A stretch of 64,000 nt of DNA from Chlamydiales bacterium STE3 (GTDB taxonomy: Bacteria; Chlamydiota; Chlamydiia; Chlamydiales; Parachlamydiaceae): positions 79,994-143,993 of the forward strand of contig VKHO01000018.1 in assembly GCA_011125455.1 (NCBI GenBank), given 5' to 3'. A model generated the notes under the pieces. That model searched no databases. It was given only the letters and a program-made list of their open reading frames with translations, and was not told where the DNA came from. Below are positions 16,264-26,369 of the stretch, one piece after another. Made by a program: the position numbers and the translations under genes. Positions within the stretch are counted from its first letter, which is position 1; every line of letters starts with the position of its first letter.

Positions 16264-19200
16264 TTAGCTTTGAATCTTACTGAAATCAAGAAGCTTACCG
16301 AACAAATTGAACACTTTTTGAAGCAATGCAAGACGGTTACTGCGCAAGTGGGGGTTATCGTCTAAAATTTTCACTTCATCAAACAGATTTGCTAAAGGGA
16401 TTTGGAGTTCCGAAATGGCAGCATAAGCTTTTTGATAATTTCCTTCATTTAAAGCGATTTGTACTTCTTGTTCAGCCCTTTGCAGCGCTTTGTTCAAGCT
16501 TATTTCTGCTTTTTCACTCAGTAAATTGGGAGAAAATTGGGCTGCATCTTGTCCATTAAGCTGTCCTCTTGCACGCTTATAAACTTCAAAAAGAGGAACA
16601 AACTGGTGGTCTGATTTCCTGAAGTCATGTAATGCTTGCACGCGGCAAAACGTATCGAAAATATCATTAAATCCTGAAGAGAGGCTTGCCTCGATTTCAT
16701 CTTTGCTAACGCCATAATCGACAAAAACGGTTCGAACTCTATTGGTCATGAATTGCTCCAAATCTCCCAATATTTCATTTTGCTTGTTGTGAAAAGAAGG
16801 GGGAAAGTGGCTATAGCAATGGCTTAAAACTTCTTTTAAGGGGAGGTGAAGTTTGTTATGGATAAGGATTTTAATAATTCCCAATACTTGACGGCGAAGG
16901 GCATAAGGATCGCTAGAGGAAGTAGGCTTTAAACCTACGCCAAAGCAACTCAGTAAGTTATCAATTTTATCTGCAATACTTAAGAGAATCCCTGTAGTTG
17001 TTTCAGGTAAAGGTGCATTTTCTCCACGGGGCATCCATTGTTCATCAATCGCTTGTGCAACTTCTGCATTCTCTCCTTTCACAAATGCATAGATTTTTCC
17101 CATAACTCCCTGTAGCTCGGGAAATTCATAGACCATGTTAGAAGCAAGGTCCATTTTGCTAAGGAAAGCAGCTCTTTGCAGCATGTGCAAATCGGCAATT
17201 GGCAGAAATTGGTGTAAGACTTTTAAGTGTTTTTGAATACGCTCCACTTTATTTCGAATGCTGCCAAGTCCTTTAAGGTAGGTAATTTGCTCTAACTTTT
17301 TATTAAACTCATCGAAAGAAGTTTTCAAGTCTTGCTCATAAAGGAAGGCACCATCTTTTAATCTTGCTGAAATGACTTTTTGATTGCCTGCACGAATCAA
17401 ATCAGAAGGTGTATTATTTGCTGTGATAATGAAAGCATTTTTTAACACCCCTTCAGCGGAAGCTACAGGAAAATATTTCTGATGCTCAACCATTTCCGAA
17501 ATCAAAACCTCTTTAGGAATATTGAGGAAAGCAGCATCAAATTGTGCGGAAGTGAGTTGAGGCCACTCCACAAGGTTTAAAACTTGAGGAATTACCTTGT
17601 CTCTTTCGATGGCTTTTCCTTGCAGAGTCTTTTCTAGCTCCTGCAGCTGCTCTAAAATAGAGCTTTTACGTTCTTCAGCATCTGCTATGACAAAATGGTT
17701 GCGCAGAGAAGAAAGATAGTGATCGGCATGATCGATTAAAAGAGTGCGATTCGCTAATTGCCGATGGCCTTTAGACACATTACTTGCAACAACTGGACCA
17801 AGCGAGAAGGGAAGCGTGTGTTCGTTGATCATCGAGACAATCCATTCGATAGGTCTTGCAAATGAGATTCCTAGATCTCCCCAGTGCATTTTCTTTGGGA
17901 AATCAATCGACAAAATAAGCTGGGCACATTTTTCTCTTAAAATCTCTGCTGTGGCTTTTCCGGGCAGAATGATGGTAGCAAAGAGGTAATCTACTCCTTT
18001 GATTGACTTTATTCCAACCTGCGGAAATTTGCCCTTTTTGAGCTCATTTAGTGAAGAAGCTTCAAGATTTAAAGAATTAAAAAAGCCAAAGCCTGCTTGC
18101 TTGATTGCGCCTTTTTCATCAAAAGCGGCCAAAACCTGGGGCCCTCTTTTTTCTATAGCTTGCTCTTTCTTCGTTAGCTCAAGTCCTTCGACATAAACAG
18201 TAATTCTTCTTGGAGTTCCAAAAGTTTTAATCGATTGGTAGTGAATGCCTTCATGAGCAAAGAGGTCTTTAAACCCTTTTTCTAACCCTTTCATGCCAAT
18301 GGGCACAAAACTGGCTGGAAGTTCTTCGACGCCAATTTCTAAAAGAAAGTTACCTTTAGCGTTTTCTCGAGGTTCTTTTAAAGCTTGAGGGAGAGGCGGT
18401 AGCTCTGTCTGAGGCTTAGCTGCCGTTTGGAAACGGTGCAATAAAGGAAAATTTTGCTCCTGGCGGCTTGCAACGTAGCTTTGAGCGATCATTTGAGCTA
18501 GATTTCTGATACGGCTAATGTAGCCAGTCCTCTCTGTCACAGAAATGGCTCCTCTTGCATCTAGCATGTTAAAAGCATGAGAGGCTTTCATCACGAAGTC
18601 ATAAGCCGGAAGAGGAAGATTTTTTTCCATGAGCTTTTTTGCTTCTTTTTCGTAGTCATCAAAATGTTTTAGCCACATGGATGTGTTTGCTTCTTCAAAG
18701 TTGTAACGGCTCCATTCCACTTCATTGCGGTGGTAGATATCCCCATAGGTCAGTTCTTGGCTCCACTTTAGGTCAAAAGTGCTATTTACTCCCTGTAGAT
18801 AAGTTGCTAGCCTTTCAATTCCATAGGTGATTTCACCTGTTACAGGTTTAAGGTCGATGCCTCCGACTGCTTGAAAGTAGGTAAATTGTGTGACCTCCAT
18901 TCCATCCATCCACACTTCCCATCCTAAACCCCAGGCACCCAAAGTTGGAGCTTCCCAGTCATCATGGACGAAACGGATATCATGCTTGCTTAAATCAAAT
19001 CCAATCGCTTCTAAAGACTGCAAGTAGAGGTCTTGTATGTTTTCCGGGGAGGGCTTTAGGATCACTTGGTATTGGAAATAATGCTGGAATCGTACAGGAT
19101 TTTCCCCGTAACGTCCATCGGTAGGACGCCGGCTTGGTTCTACATAGGCAGCTTTATAGGGTTCAGGTCCAAGGCATCTTAAAAATGTAGCTGGATTAAA

Positions 19201-19302
19201 TGTCCCTGCACCTACCTCTAAATCATATCCCTGATGAATAATGCAGCCCTGTTTTTCCCAAAAATAGGACAAGTTGCGAAGAATCTCTTGAAAAGTCAAC
19301 AT
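16264..19302 (-). CDS. glyQS: Glycyl-tRNA synthetase, fused alpha and beta subunits
   Basis: Charges tRNA-Gly. 1012 residues: the alpha-type catalytic part (about 1-295) starts [20 protein letters not shown] and contains [16 protein letters not shown] and [13 protein letters not shown], typical of bacterial GlyQ. After a linker near 300-315 the beta-type part begins at [17 protein letters not shown] and continues through KMHWGD, the EHQKYFPV segment and an anticodon-binding C-terminus. Most bacteria encode the two chains separately; the single-chain form is characteristic of chlamydiae and a few others. The 3' end is preceded by a MITE-like element. No frame break is seen. Confidence 0.96.
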   Translation of the reverse strand: MLTFQEILRNLSYFWEKQGCIIHQGYDLEVGAGTFNPATFLRCLGPEPYKAAYVEPSRRPTDGRYGENPVRFQHYFQYQVILKPSPENIQDLYLQSLEAIGFDLSKHDIRFVHDDWEAPTLGAWGLGWEVWMDGMEVTQFTYFQAVGGIDLKPVTGEITYGIERLATYLQGVNSTFDLKWSQELTYGDIYHRNEVEWSRYNFEEANTSMWLKHFDDYEKEAKKLMEKNLPLPAYDFVMKASHAFNMLDARGAISVTERTGYISRIRNLAQMIAQSYVASRQEQNFPLLHRFQTAAKPQTELPPLPQALKEPRENAKGNFLLEIGVEELPASFVPIGMKGLEKGFKDLFAHEGIHYQSIKTFGTPRRITVYVEGLELTKKEQAIEKRGPQVLAAFDEKGAIKQAGFGFFNSLNLEASSLNELKKGKFPQVGIKSIKGVDYLFATIILPGKATAEILREKCAQLILSIDFPKKMHWGDLGISFARPIEWIVSMINEHTLPFSLGPVVASNVSKGHRQLANRTLLIDHADHYLSSLRNHFVIADAEERKSSILEQLQELEKTLQGKAIERDKVIPQVLNLVEWPQLTSAQFDAAFLNIPKEVLISEMVEHQKYFPVASAEGVLKNAFIITANNTPSDLIRAGNQKVISARLKDGAFLYEQDLKTSFDEFNKKLEQITYLKGLGSIRNKVERIQKHLKVLHQFLPIADLHMLQRAAFLSKMDLASNMVYEFPELQGVMGKIYAFVKGENAEVAQAIDEQWMPRGENAPLPETTTGILLSIADKIDNLLSCFGVGLKPTSSSDPYALRRQVLGIIKILIHNKLHLPLKEVLSHCYSHFPPSFHNKQNEILGDLEQFMTNRVRTVFVDYGVSKDEIEASLSSGFNDIFDTFCRVQALHDFRKSDHQFVPLFEVYKRARGQLNGQDAAQFSPNLLSEKAEISLNKALQRAEQEVQIALNEGNYQKAYAAISELQIPLANLFDEVKILDDNPHLRSNRLALLQKVFNLFGKLLDFSKIQS

Positions 19303-19512
19303 GTTGTTTTACCTGTAAATTTGGCTAAAAGCATTTTCTTATCTATTGCAATAGGCCGATGTTATTATCTTTAAAAGTTTCTTGAGCGCAAGATTCAAGA
19401 AGTGGCTTCGATCTAACAGAAAAAAATACCACACCAATTTAGCATAATATTTCGTACAATTGGTATTAAGAATTAAGAAGCATAGCGAAAAGCGAGGTTT
19501 TTAAGGAAGCAT

Positions 19513-20343
19513 ATGTCCGAAATTAATTTTGACGTAAGGTTGAAACAGGAGTTTTACCCTGAAAGCGATTACCCTAAGGTCTCGATCATCGTACCTACTT
19601 ATAATAACGCGCATACGATTAGAACCACTCTTAATAGTTTGCTAATGCAGCATTACCCCTCTTTTGAAATTTTAGTTATCGATGCAGGCTCGAGCGATCG
19701 TACCTTAGAAGTTGTTAAAAATTGCCGCAGCAAATTAATCAGGATATTTGCGGTTAGCAGTTACAATCGCTACGAGATGTTGAATAAGGGGATTTCTCTT
19801 GCTCGTGGTGATTATATAAACGTTGTTTTCCCTGGAGACTATTACATTTCCAAAGAGAACTTGCATATACTAATGAGTGTCGCAATTCGAGATAAATTTC
19901 CTGAGCTTATTTATTGCGGGTGCTTGATTCGAGATGGAAAATCCGAAGCTAAATTAATGTATCGGCCTCTGTCTTTTGAGTTGCTCAAAAAGGGGCAGCA
20001 GCCTACAAACCTACAGTCTTGTTGGTTTAAAAGAGCTCTTTTTCGGCGTATTGGGAAATTCGATACAAGCCTTAGCCTTAGAGGTGGTTTTGACCTGCTC
20101 TGTCGCTTGTCGCTTCAAGCAGAGCCAGTACGTTTTAGCTCAATTAAAAGAATCTTGCTTGATTACGATCTTAAGGGAGTCACTCGAAAAATGATTTTGG
20201 CGCATTTTAGAGAGACAATGAAAATTTTATACCGGCATTTCGGTTTAAAAACCGTAGTCAGGTGGCTCTTTCGACAAAAAGATGTGAGGCGGTATTTAAA
20301 TAGCTGGAAGAAAAGTTTAGGGGTGGCATTGATTGGGCGATGA
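19513..20343 (+). CDS. Family 2 glycosyltransferase
   Basis: 276 residues with a GT-A fold N-terminus: VSIIVPTYNNAHTIRTTLNS, FEILVIDAGSSDRTLE and an acidic site in VVFPGDYY in place of the usual DxD. The middle has SCWFKRALFRRIGKFD and GGFDLLCRLSLQ, like LPS or surface-glycan sugar transferases. No membrane segment, so it is cytoplasmic. AAGGAAG lies just before the ATG. It is divergent from glyQS and ends in a shared hairpin with the convergent repeat protein. Donor and acceptor sugars cannot be told from sequence. Confidence 0.88.
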   Translation: MSEINFDVRLKQEFYPESDYPKVSIIVPTYNNAHTIRTTLNSLLMQHYPSFEILVIDAGSSDRTLEVVKNCRSKLIRIFAVSSYNRYEMLNKGISLARGDYINVVFPGDYYISKENLHILMSVAIRDKFPELIYCGCLIRDGKSEAKLMYRPLSFELLKKGQQPTNLQSCWFKRALFRRIGKFDTSLSLRGGFDLLCRLSLQAEPVRFSSIKRILLDYDLKGVTRKMILAHFRETMKILYRHFGLKTVVRWLFRQKDVRRYLNSWKKSLGVALIGR

Positions 20344-20348
20344 ACTTC

Positions 20349-20382
20349 GCTAACTTGCACATTTAACGATGTGCAAGTTAGC
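20349..20382. terminator. Perfect 14-bp hairpin between convergent genes
   Basis: GCTAACTTGCACAT (20349-20362) pairs exactly with 20369-20382 around a six-base loop. It starts five bases after the glycosyltransferase stop and ends eight bases before the stop of the facing gene, so it could serve both strands. There is no T-run after the stem in either direction, so a bidirectional terminator is likely but not proven. Confidence 0.65.
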
Positions 20383-20390
20383 CACGTCAA

Positions 20391-20810
20391 CTAGATAAAA
20401 GAAGTTACTTCTTTTTTATCTTTTTTGCCGCAGCCACAGCCTGCTAAAGAGGTTTCTTCTTTAGGTTCTTCTGCATTACAAAGAAGCTTTTCTTCTTTAG
20501 GCTCTTCGGAAGTGTACAAAGTTTGTTCTTCTTTAGGCTCCTCGGAAGTGCCAAGGAGGTCTTCTTCTTTAGGCTCCTCTGAAACATAAAGAATGTTCTC
20601 TTCCTTGGGTTCTTCTGCAGTGCTAAAAAGGCCTTCGTCTTTTTCCTCTTTGCCTTTAGTACATCCACAGCCAGCTAGCTGGTCGCCATTTCTTTCTTCA
20701 TTTTGTGCTAAATGATTTTCATTTTGTGGTTCTACTTCTTCTTTGCTATACGCATAGTGTGCAGTTAAAGAGAGCACAGTTACTGTTAGAGTGAGTATTC
20801 TTTTAAGCAT
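20391..20810 (-). CDS. Secreted repeat protein with five EEPKEE units between two LAGCGC motifs
   Basis: 139 residues from MLKRILTLTVTVLSLTAHYAYS, a signal peptide. I prefer this ATG (20808-20810) to one four codons upstream because GGAG lies six bases before it. The mature protein has LAGCGC at 45-50, then EEPKEE at 66, 78, 90, 102 and 114 (an exact 12-residue period), then LAGCGCGKK at 122-130. The paired GCGC motifs frame the acidic repeats symmetrically. Metal binding or disulfide cross-linking is a possible role but is inference; no named family is recognised. It converges on the glycosyltransferase gene. Confidence 0.8.
   Translation of the reverse strand: MLKRILTLTVTVLSLTAHYAYSKEEVEPQNENHLAQNEERNGDQLAGCGCTKGKEEKDEGLFSTAEEPKEENILYVSEEPKEEDLLGTSEEPKEEQTLYTSEEPKEEKLLCNAEEPKEETSLAGCGCGKKDKKEVTSFI
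20454..20615 (-). repeat. 36-bp tandem repeat encoding EEPKEE units
   Basis: Five units with a 12-codon period. EEPKEE is invariant and the six residues between vary (for example NILYVS, DLLGTS, QTLYTS, KLLCNA). The variable parts keep a hydrophobic pair and a small residue, which suggests a constrained repeat structure and not random slippage. Confidence 0.85.
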
Positions 20811-21155
20811 ATTTTTCTCCATTTGTGCTTAAGTGGACACGAGACAATTTTCAGGAATTTCTACTTATTGTCAAAGAATAAAGTTATTAATAGCAGTTTT
20901 TAAAATAAATTTTTGTTTATTTTGTAAATAAAAAAATTTAAAATTTTCCTTTTTAGAAACAAGAGAAAAGTTTTTGTTTGTTTGGTTAATTATCAACCTC
21001 CCCAGCTATCCTTATAGAGTTGCCTTTGGCACTTCGTCCTCAACCACCAAAAATTCCCTTTTTTGTTACAAATTTTTTTAAGGTTAAGAATTACTTAGTT
21101 GTGTTATAGTAATTCCTTTTAGAGATGTTAATTTAAGTTATTTTTAAGGAAAGGT
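20811..21155. promoter_or_regulatory. Divergent intergenic region, repeat protein / rlmN
   Basis: 345 bases without a gene. It should hold both promoters. A TATAGT box at 21102-21107 with poorly matching upstream -35 sequence could serve rlmN. The half next to the repeat protein is A/T-only in long runs. A GC-richer patch lies around 20997-21050. Nothing else is identifiable. Confidence 0.35.
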
Positions 21156-22208
21156 ATGCATAATTTTTGTGAGTTATCCCTTGAGGAGTTAAAGGGTTGG
21201 CTAAAGATTCAAGAAGAAAAGGAATTTCATGCTCGTCAACTTTTCGAGTGGGTTTACCAAAAAGGGGTAATTTCATGGGAGGAAATGACGAACCTGAGTA
21301 AAACTTTAAGAGCAAAACTCGCTTCTTCATTTAGGCTTCCTGCATTAAAATGCCTTAAAGTTACCGAGTCGACTGATCTGGAAACTTATAAATTTTTGTG
21401 GCAGTTAGTTGATGGGCAGCTTGTAGAGTCCGTTCTTATCTGTTCGGGAGATAGGAGAACTGTTTGTGTTTCTTCTCAAGTGGGCTGTCCTGCAAAGTGT
21501 GCTTTTTGTGCTTCGGGGAAACAGGGGTTTTTTCGCAATCTCAACTCGGCAGAAATTGTAGAGCAAATCGTTCAGATCAATGCCTGGTTAAAAAAGAAAG
21601 AAGAAAGAGTGAGTCATGTTGTTTATATGGGGATGGGAGAGCCTTTAAAAAATTATCCAGCTGTTGTGGAATCGATTCGCAAAATCTGCAATCCTGATAT
21701 GCTTAATCTTTCGCAAAGACGTATCACAGTTTCTACTGTGGGAATTGTTGATGGCATAAGACAGCTTGCTGAAGAAGAATTAAAGGTAAACCTTGTCCTG
21801 TCATTACATGCACCTAATCAAAGAATTAGACAGAAGATCATTCCTTATGCTCGGAAATACCCTTTAGAGGATATTTTGGAAGCAATGGATGAATATGCTG
21901 CCAAGACAAAGAGGGATATCACTTTTGAATACACGCTTCTTGCTGGAATCAACGATCATCCTGACCACGCTCAAGAGTTAGGTCATTTATTAAAGGGGAA
22001 GCAGTGCACTGTAAACCTCATCCCTTATAATCCTGTGATGGGATTAACGTTAAGAAGACCTGATAAGAAAGTCATTAAGGATTTTCGCAGCGTTTTATTC
22101 GGGCTCAAAATTGTCAATACCTGCCGCTACACTAAAGGTGATGACATTGCTGCAGCCTGTGGACAGTTGGCGATGCAACAAAAATCTTCAGTTTTAAATG
22201 TCATTTGA
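21156..22208 (+). CDS. rlmN: 23S rRNA (adenine-2503-C2) / tRNA (adenine-37-C2) methyltransferase
   Basis: Radical-SAM methylase that modifies A2503 in the ribosomal exit tunnel (and A37 in some tRNAs). 350 residues. The iron-sulfur motif CPAKCAFCASG has the CxxxCxxC arrangement; VVYMGMGEPLKNYP and RITVSTVGIVDGIRQL follow, and the C-terminal ACGQLA cysteine is the methyl-carrying residue of the family. The C-terminus overlaps uvrC by 11 bases, so the two are coupled. Start MHNFCELSLEELKGWL after AAGGAAAGGT is well placed. Confidence 0.95.
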   Translation: MHNFCELSLEELKGWLKIQEEKEFHARQLFEWVYQKGVISWEEMTNLSKTLRAKLASSFRLPALKCLKVTESTDLETYKFLWQLVDGQLVESVLICSGDRRTVCVSSQVGCPAKCAFCASGKQGFFRNLNSAEIVEQIVQINAWLKKKEERVSHVVYMGMGEPLKNYPAVVESIRKICNPDMLNLSQRRITVSTVGIVDGIRQLAEEELKVNLVLSLHAPNQRIRQKIIPYARKYPLEDILEAMDEYAAKTKRDITFEYTLLAGINDHPDHAQELGHLLKGKQCTVNLIPYNPVMGLTLRRPDKKVIKDFRSVLFGLKIVNTCRYTKGDDIAAACGQLAMQQKSSVLNVI

Positions 22209-24015
22209 TGTTTCTAAATTAAAGGCCTTTTCGACATTTCCTGGCGTGTACATCATGAGACGCGCTTCTGGGGAAGTGCTTTACGTAGGTAAAGCAAAAA
22301 ATATTAAAGCGCGTGTTCGCCAATACTTTTTAAAAGGTGGCGATGGGCGCTTTATGGTTCCCTTTTTAGTCTCTTATGTCGATGAAATTGAAACTATTGT
22401 TGTCACTTCAGAAAAAGAAGCGCTTCTTTTAGAAAATAATTTAATCAAACAACACCGACCCAAATTCAATGCTCTACTAAAAGATGACAAAAGCTACATC
22501 GCACTAAAAATCAATCACAAGCACCCATGGCCAAAGATTGAGCTTACTCGGTACAAAGGGAAATTAAAGAAAGATGGACGTTACTTCGGTCCCTACACGA
22601 GCGCCTTTGCAGCGCGCAAGACCTTGGATCTTTTGCAAAAAATGTTTCCGATGCGTCAATGCTCAGACCAGGAGCTTTTGAGGCGTAAGCGTCCTTGTAT
22701 TCTCTATGGCATGCAACGCTGTATAGCTCCCTGTGTGGGCCTCTGTTCAAAGGACCAATACAACTCATTGGTAGACAATGCGATTAAATTTTTAAAAGGC
22801 CAAGATAGGGAAATTCTTCCTACACTTAACCAGGAGATGCAACGGGCTTCAGAACTTCTTGAATTTGAACGTGCTAAAGAGTTATGGGATTTGATTCGGC
22901 AAATTGAGAACACGCTAGAAGGTCAGTCGGTAGACAAGCCTCTTGGGGAAGATGCTGATGTATTAGCTATTTTTCGCCAAGGGGATGAAGTAATTCTTTC
23001 TCAACTCTATTTTCGTGGTGGCCGGATGATCGGTACCAAAAATCATAACTTTAGCAAAATAGCTGAAGATGATGCAGAATTATTAGAAACTTTCCTTTTA
23101 CAGTGTTATTCAGATCTTTCAGATCCTCCCCATGAAATTTTCTTGCCTTTCGAATTGCAGAATGGGGATGTGATAGAAGAAATTATTTCCCAGGATAAAA
23201 AACGTAAAATTCGTCTCTACACACCGAAGAAGGGTGAGAAACGGGGGCTAGTCGAACTGGCCCTCAAAAACGCACAAAATGCCTTTGCCACACAAAAAGA
23301 TGAAAAATCGATTCGTGAGCGTACGCTTCTCCAAATGCAGGAACAGCTAAAGCTTTCTCGCTACCCTCGTCGTATCGAATGTTTCGATAATTCTAATCTC
23401 TCAGGCGATGAACCAGTGGCGGCTCTTGTAGCATTTACGGAAGGGGAAAAGGATACTCAATACTATCGCAAGTATAAAATTCGTGCAGCAGATCGCTCAG
23501 ATGATTATGGTGCGATGAAAGAAGTATTGACAAGGCGCTATCAGAAGACTGAAGAAAAGAACAATTTACCTGACTTAATTATTGTTGATGGGGGTAAGGG
23601 ACATTTGAATATGGCTCTAAAGGTTTTAAGAGAGCTTAATATCATTTCTGTCGATGTGATTGGACTGGCAAAAGAGGAAGGTCGGCATGATAAAGGGGCG
23701 ACTCTTGAGCAAATCTTTCTCCCTGAAGTTAAAGACCCTATTCTTCTACCAAGGCATTCTCCAATTCTTTTCCTTCTTCAAAAAATAAGAGACGAGTCTC
23801 ATCGCGTCGCCATCAGCTTTTTGCGCAAACGTCATAGCAAGAAAACAGTGAAAACCGCTTTGGTGGAAATCGCAGGAATTGGTCCTGAAAAATCCAAACG
23901 TTTACTGAAACATTTTGGAAGTTTACAGAAAGTTTCCGAAGCCACAGAAGAGCAGTTAAAAGAAGTTGCGGGTCTTTCTGAGTCTAATATCATTTCAATA
24001 TTAAAATTCTTTTAA
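22198..24015 (+). CDS. uvrC: Excinuclease ABC subunit C
   Basis: Makes the two incisions in nucleotide excision repair with UvrA and UvrB. 605 residues, normal. The N-terminal GIY-YIG nuclease is visible in PGVYIMRR and LYVGKAKNIKARVRQYF; the UVR domain is near EFERAKELWDLIRQIE; the RNase H-like 5' nuclease region includes IECFDNSN and IIVDGGKGHL; the C-terminal double helix-hairpin-helix is at IAGIGPEKSKRLLKHFGS. It overlaps rlmN. An AT-only stretch follows it. Confidence 0.96.
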   Translation: MSFDVSKLKAFSTFPGVYIMRRASGEVLYVGKAKNIKARVRQYFLKGGDGRFMVPFLVSYVDEIETIVVTSEKEALLLENNLIKQHRPKFNALLKDDKSYIALKINHKHPWPKIELTRYKGKLKKDGRYFGPYTSAFAARKTLDLLQKMFPMRQCSDQELLRRKRPCILYGMQRCIAPCVGLCSKDQYNSLVDNAIKFLKGQDREILPTLNQEMQRASELLEFERAKELWDLIRQIENTLEGQSVDKPLGEDADVLAIFRQGDEVILSQLYFRGGRMIGTKNHNFSKIAEDDAELLETFLLQCYSDLSDPPHEIFLPFELQNGDVIEEIISQDKKRKIRLYTPKKGEKRGLVELALKNAQNAFATQKDEKSIRERTLLQMQEQLKLSRYPRRIECFDNSNLSGDEPVAALVAFTEGEKDTQYYRKYKIRAADRSDDYGAMKEVLTRRYQKTEEKNNLPDLIIVDGGKGHLNMALKVLRELNIISVDVIGLAKEEGRHDKGATLEQIFLPEVKDPILLPRHSPILFLLQKIRDESHRVAISFLRKRHSKKTVKTALVEIAGIGPEKSKRLLKHFGSLQKVSEATEEQLKEVAGLSESNIISILKFF

Positions 24016-24090
24016 TATTTGCTGTTTAATTATTATTAAATAATTTGTATTATTAATTTATAATAATATTTTATATATTTTGAGGGATTT

Positions 24091-25938
24091 ATGGGTATTG
24101 AAGGATTATTCCAGCCGTCTGATCATTTACCAATTCAGTCTCAGCCAAAACCAGAATCTAACCTTCCTATTTCTTCAAAGCAAAACTTATCCACTGCTCA
24201 GTTGGTGCAGAGAATTCTTTCCCCCGCAGAAGAGTCTGTGGTTCCTGGACAAAAAGAAGTGATCCATGAAGCAGAAAATATTGTTAAAGAGATTGAGACT
24301 TCGGTTAAAGAATTTGATCAACTTAGTCAATCCCAAAATGATCCTGAAACTCTTAGAGAAGAAAGTTTATTAGATAGCTTTCTACAAGACGTTCCCTATG
24401 CAGTTGAAAGCGACGAGCAAAAAAAGATGGTAGACAGCATGCTTGGCCTCCAGGAAGTTGAAGAAGCTAGCTTGCCGGGGGAAGAGGCAACTGCATCTGT
24501 GAAGGCAAGTCGCCTATCACAGGGGGTTTTCCCTCAGGCCGAAACTGATAATGATGAAGCTGTAACTCCTCTACTCGATTCACAAAATTTCGTACACTTT
24601 AATGAAAAAGGTAGGCTATCTGACAATGACGAATCCGAGAACGGTAGCCTCTTAGATTTTGAGGAAATTGATTTTAACGACTCTGAATCTAAAAAAGATG
24701 CTGTTACTTTTCGCGAAGAACCGCGCAATTCCATGACGGTGGTAGATCGCAAACGATCATTAGGCTTTAAAATTTGGCGGCTTCTTTCGCGCCTTACTGC
24801 CTTACTATCCCATGACAAAACAAAGTTTCTTTCTAAAATTGTTGTTAAATTCGGATTGGTAAGGATAGAAGAGATGGAGCCTGACATGATTGCCCGCTTA
24901 TCGAGCACATTAATGAGTCGGGTTTCTCAAGATCAGTTTTCGAAGCTAAAACCTGAACATTTTGACAAGATGGATTTCAGCCAGCTCTTTGCCATTGGGC
25001 CCGACCGCTTAAGCGAAATTGGGCCTAAAAACATGGCCCATGTGATTAAAAATCGCCTTGATCTGGAAGCTGCGAGGAGCTTTTTTATCCTTGAGATAGC
25101 AGAAAAAAGCTTCGAAGAAAAAAGTCAAAATAAATTAGTTAGGGATCTCTTTTCTGAGCTAGGACCAGATATAACACGTAGATTTTTAAAAGACTTACAG
25201 AAAACATCAACTGAAAAATTTGCTTATTTTTATAAAACTTTACTAGGCCGCGAAAAGCTCGTTCAGGAAAATTATATTCAAAGCCTTCTTGATGGAAGCG
25301 AAGAGTCATTTAAAGAAGATCCCACTCATAGAGTTGATATTGGAGATGGTCAGAACGCAGTTGGCTTCAATCCTTTAGAAATATTTTGGAAAGATGCTGA
25401 AAGAGAAAATACATATATTTTTAATGGCCAGCAAGTTGACCCTGACATAAGCGGGCAAGAAAAAACGCATCAAGTTCTTGAAATGCTCTATGAAACTACA
25501 GGCAGAGATGCGGCATTAACACAAAATCTCCAATTTCTGCTTAATCAAGGAGCATTGGCCAAGTTTCAGAGGTATATCACCGAGCGTTATAGCTTAGGAC
25601 TAATTCCTCTCCCAGGGACTCCTTATAAGGAGAACGATGATCCTTCGGTTGGCACAGGAACAGAACAGACTGTCTATAGCCTAAATATTGACCAGGGGAA
25701 GGGCATCATCAATTTAAGTGCTAGTGTTGTTCTTGAATTAAAAAATGTTATGGATGGCCAAATTCTGGGATATATAAAAAGTGAAACCCTCGTTTCTTGT
25801 TCAGCTGAGGAATTAAGACAAGGCAATGTGCCAAATTCACAAGCTTTATCGCGGATCTCGCCAGTTTTTAATTCATTAGAAGAAACTCTTACTTATGATT
25901 TTGATGCGAATGTAGAGGATGATCGTCTTGAAAGCTGA
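24091..25938 (+). CDS. Large acidic protein of unknown function, possible effector
   Basis: 615 residues, family not recognised. Residues 1-215 are low-complexity and acidic, with probable coiled coil near 54-75. Around 226-245 is a basic amphipathic segment (KRSLGFKIWRLLSRLTALL). Residues 255-330 have an ordered repeat-like pattern (EMEPDMIARL, KLKPEHFDKM, AIGPDRLSEI, IGPKNMAHVI). The C-terminal half looks globular. There is no signal peptide. GAGGG precedes the start by five bases. The reading frame originally extended further (next entry). An almost pure A/T tract of about 70 bases lies in front, as for several other candidate effectors here. Confidence 0.7.
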   Translation: MGIEGLFQPSDHLPIQSQPKPESNLPISSKQNLSTAQLVQRILSPAEESVVPGQKEVIHEAENIVKEIETSVKEFDQLSQSQNDPETLREESLLDSFLQDVPYAVESDEQKKMVDSMLGLQEVEEASLPGEEATASVKASRLSQGVFPQAETDNDEAVTPLLDSQNFVHFNEKGRLSDNDESENGSLLDFEEIDFNDSESKKDAVTFREEPRNSMTVVDRKRSLGFKIWRLLSRLTALLSHDKTKFLSKIVVKFGLVRIEEMEPDMIARLSSTLMSRVSQDQFSKLKPEHFDKMDFSQLFAIGPDRLSEIGPKNMAHVIKNRLDLEAARSFFILEIAEKSFEEKSQNKLVRDLFSELGPDITRRFLKDLQKTSTEKFAYFYKTLLGREKLVQENYIQSLLDGSEESFKEDPTHRVDIGDGQNAVGFNPLEIFWKDAERENTYIFNGQQVDPDISGQEKTHQVLEMLYETTGRDAALTQNLQFLLNQGALAKFQRYITERYSLGLIPLPGTPYKENDDPSVGTGTEQTVYSLNIDQGKGIINLSASVVLELKNVMDGQILGYIKSETLVSCSAEELRQGNVPNSQALSRISPVFNSLEETLTYDFDANVEDDRLES

Positions 25939-26229
25939 GTAGCTGGCTCTTCAAAAACTATAGATAGAAACCTGTTAAAACGCCTTTGGGTTGATGCTTT
26001 AAATGCTGTTTAGGCTGCTCCGGATTTATTGCATTTTGAGTTTGCTTTGCGTAACCTCAGTCGGGTTAAAGGGGGAGATGAGGGTAAGGAGAGTGAGCTT
26101 GCTTCTAAAAAGATGGATGAAGCAATAGTAAGTTTTTATGATACGCCGGTGAATTTCCCTGAGAAGGCTGAGAGACTAGCAGAGGCTCTTTTGGATAAGG
26201 TGCTCAATGATCCTAGCAGGCAGGCGTAA
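25939..26229 (+). pseudogene. Decayed C-terminal extension of the preceding gene
   Basis: After the TGA at 25936-25938 the same frame stays coding-like for 24 codons (VAGSSKTIDRNLLKRLWVDA), meets a TAG at 26011-26013, and then stays open for another 71 codons (from AAPDLLHFEFALRNLSRV to LLDKVLNDPSRQA) before a TAA. Composition and lack of frameshifts suggest that these 95 codons once belonged to the upstream protein and two nonsense mutations cut them off. A short free-standing protein from an internal start is a weaker alternative. Confidence 0.6.
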
Positions 26230-26280
26230 GTTTTTCCTTTCATAAAAAAAATATCCCGTGTAGTATTTTGTCATTTCAAC

Positions 26281-26354
26281 GGGATATTAGCTCAGTTGGT
26301 TAGAGCGCCACGTTGACATCGTGGAGGTCAGCTGTTCGAGTCAGCTATATCCCA
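26281..26354 (+). tRNA. tRNA-Val, anticodon GAC
   Basis: Full cloverleaf: acceptor GGGATAT pairs with ATATCCC and is followed by discriminator A; D arm with AGCTCAGTTGGTTAGAGC; anticodon stem CCACG/CGTGG around loop TTGACAT with GAC at 26315-26317; T arm AGCTG-TTCGAGT-CAGCT. No encoded CCA. It lies 15 bases before the ThrRS-like gene. The ten bases AATATCCCGT at 26250-26259 are complementary to 26279-26288, which include the 5' end of the tRNA. Confidence 0.96.
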
Positions 26355-26369
26355 TAACTTTTAAGTTAC

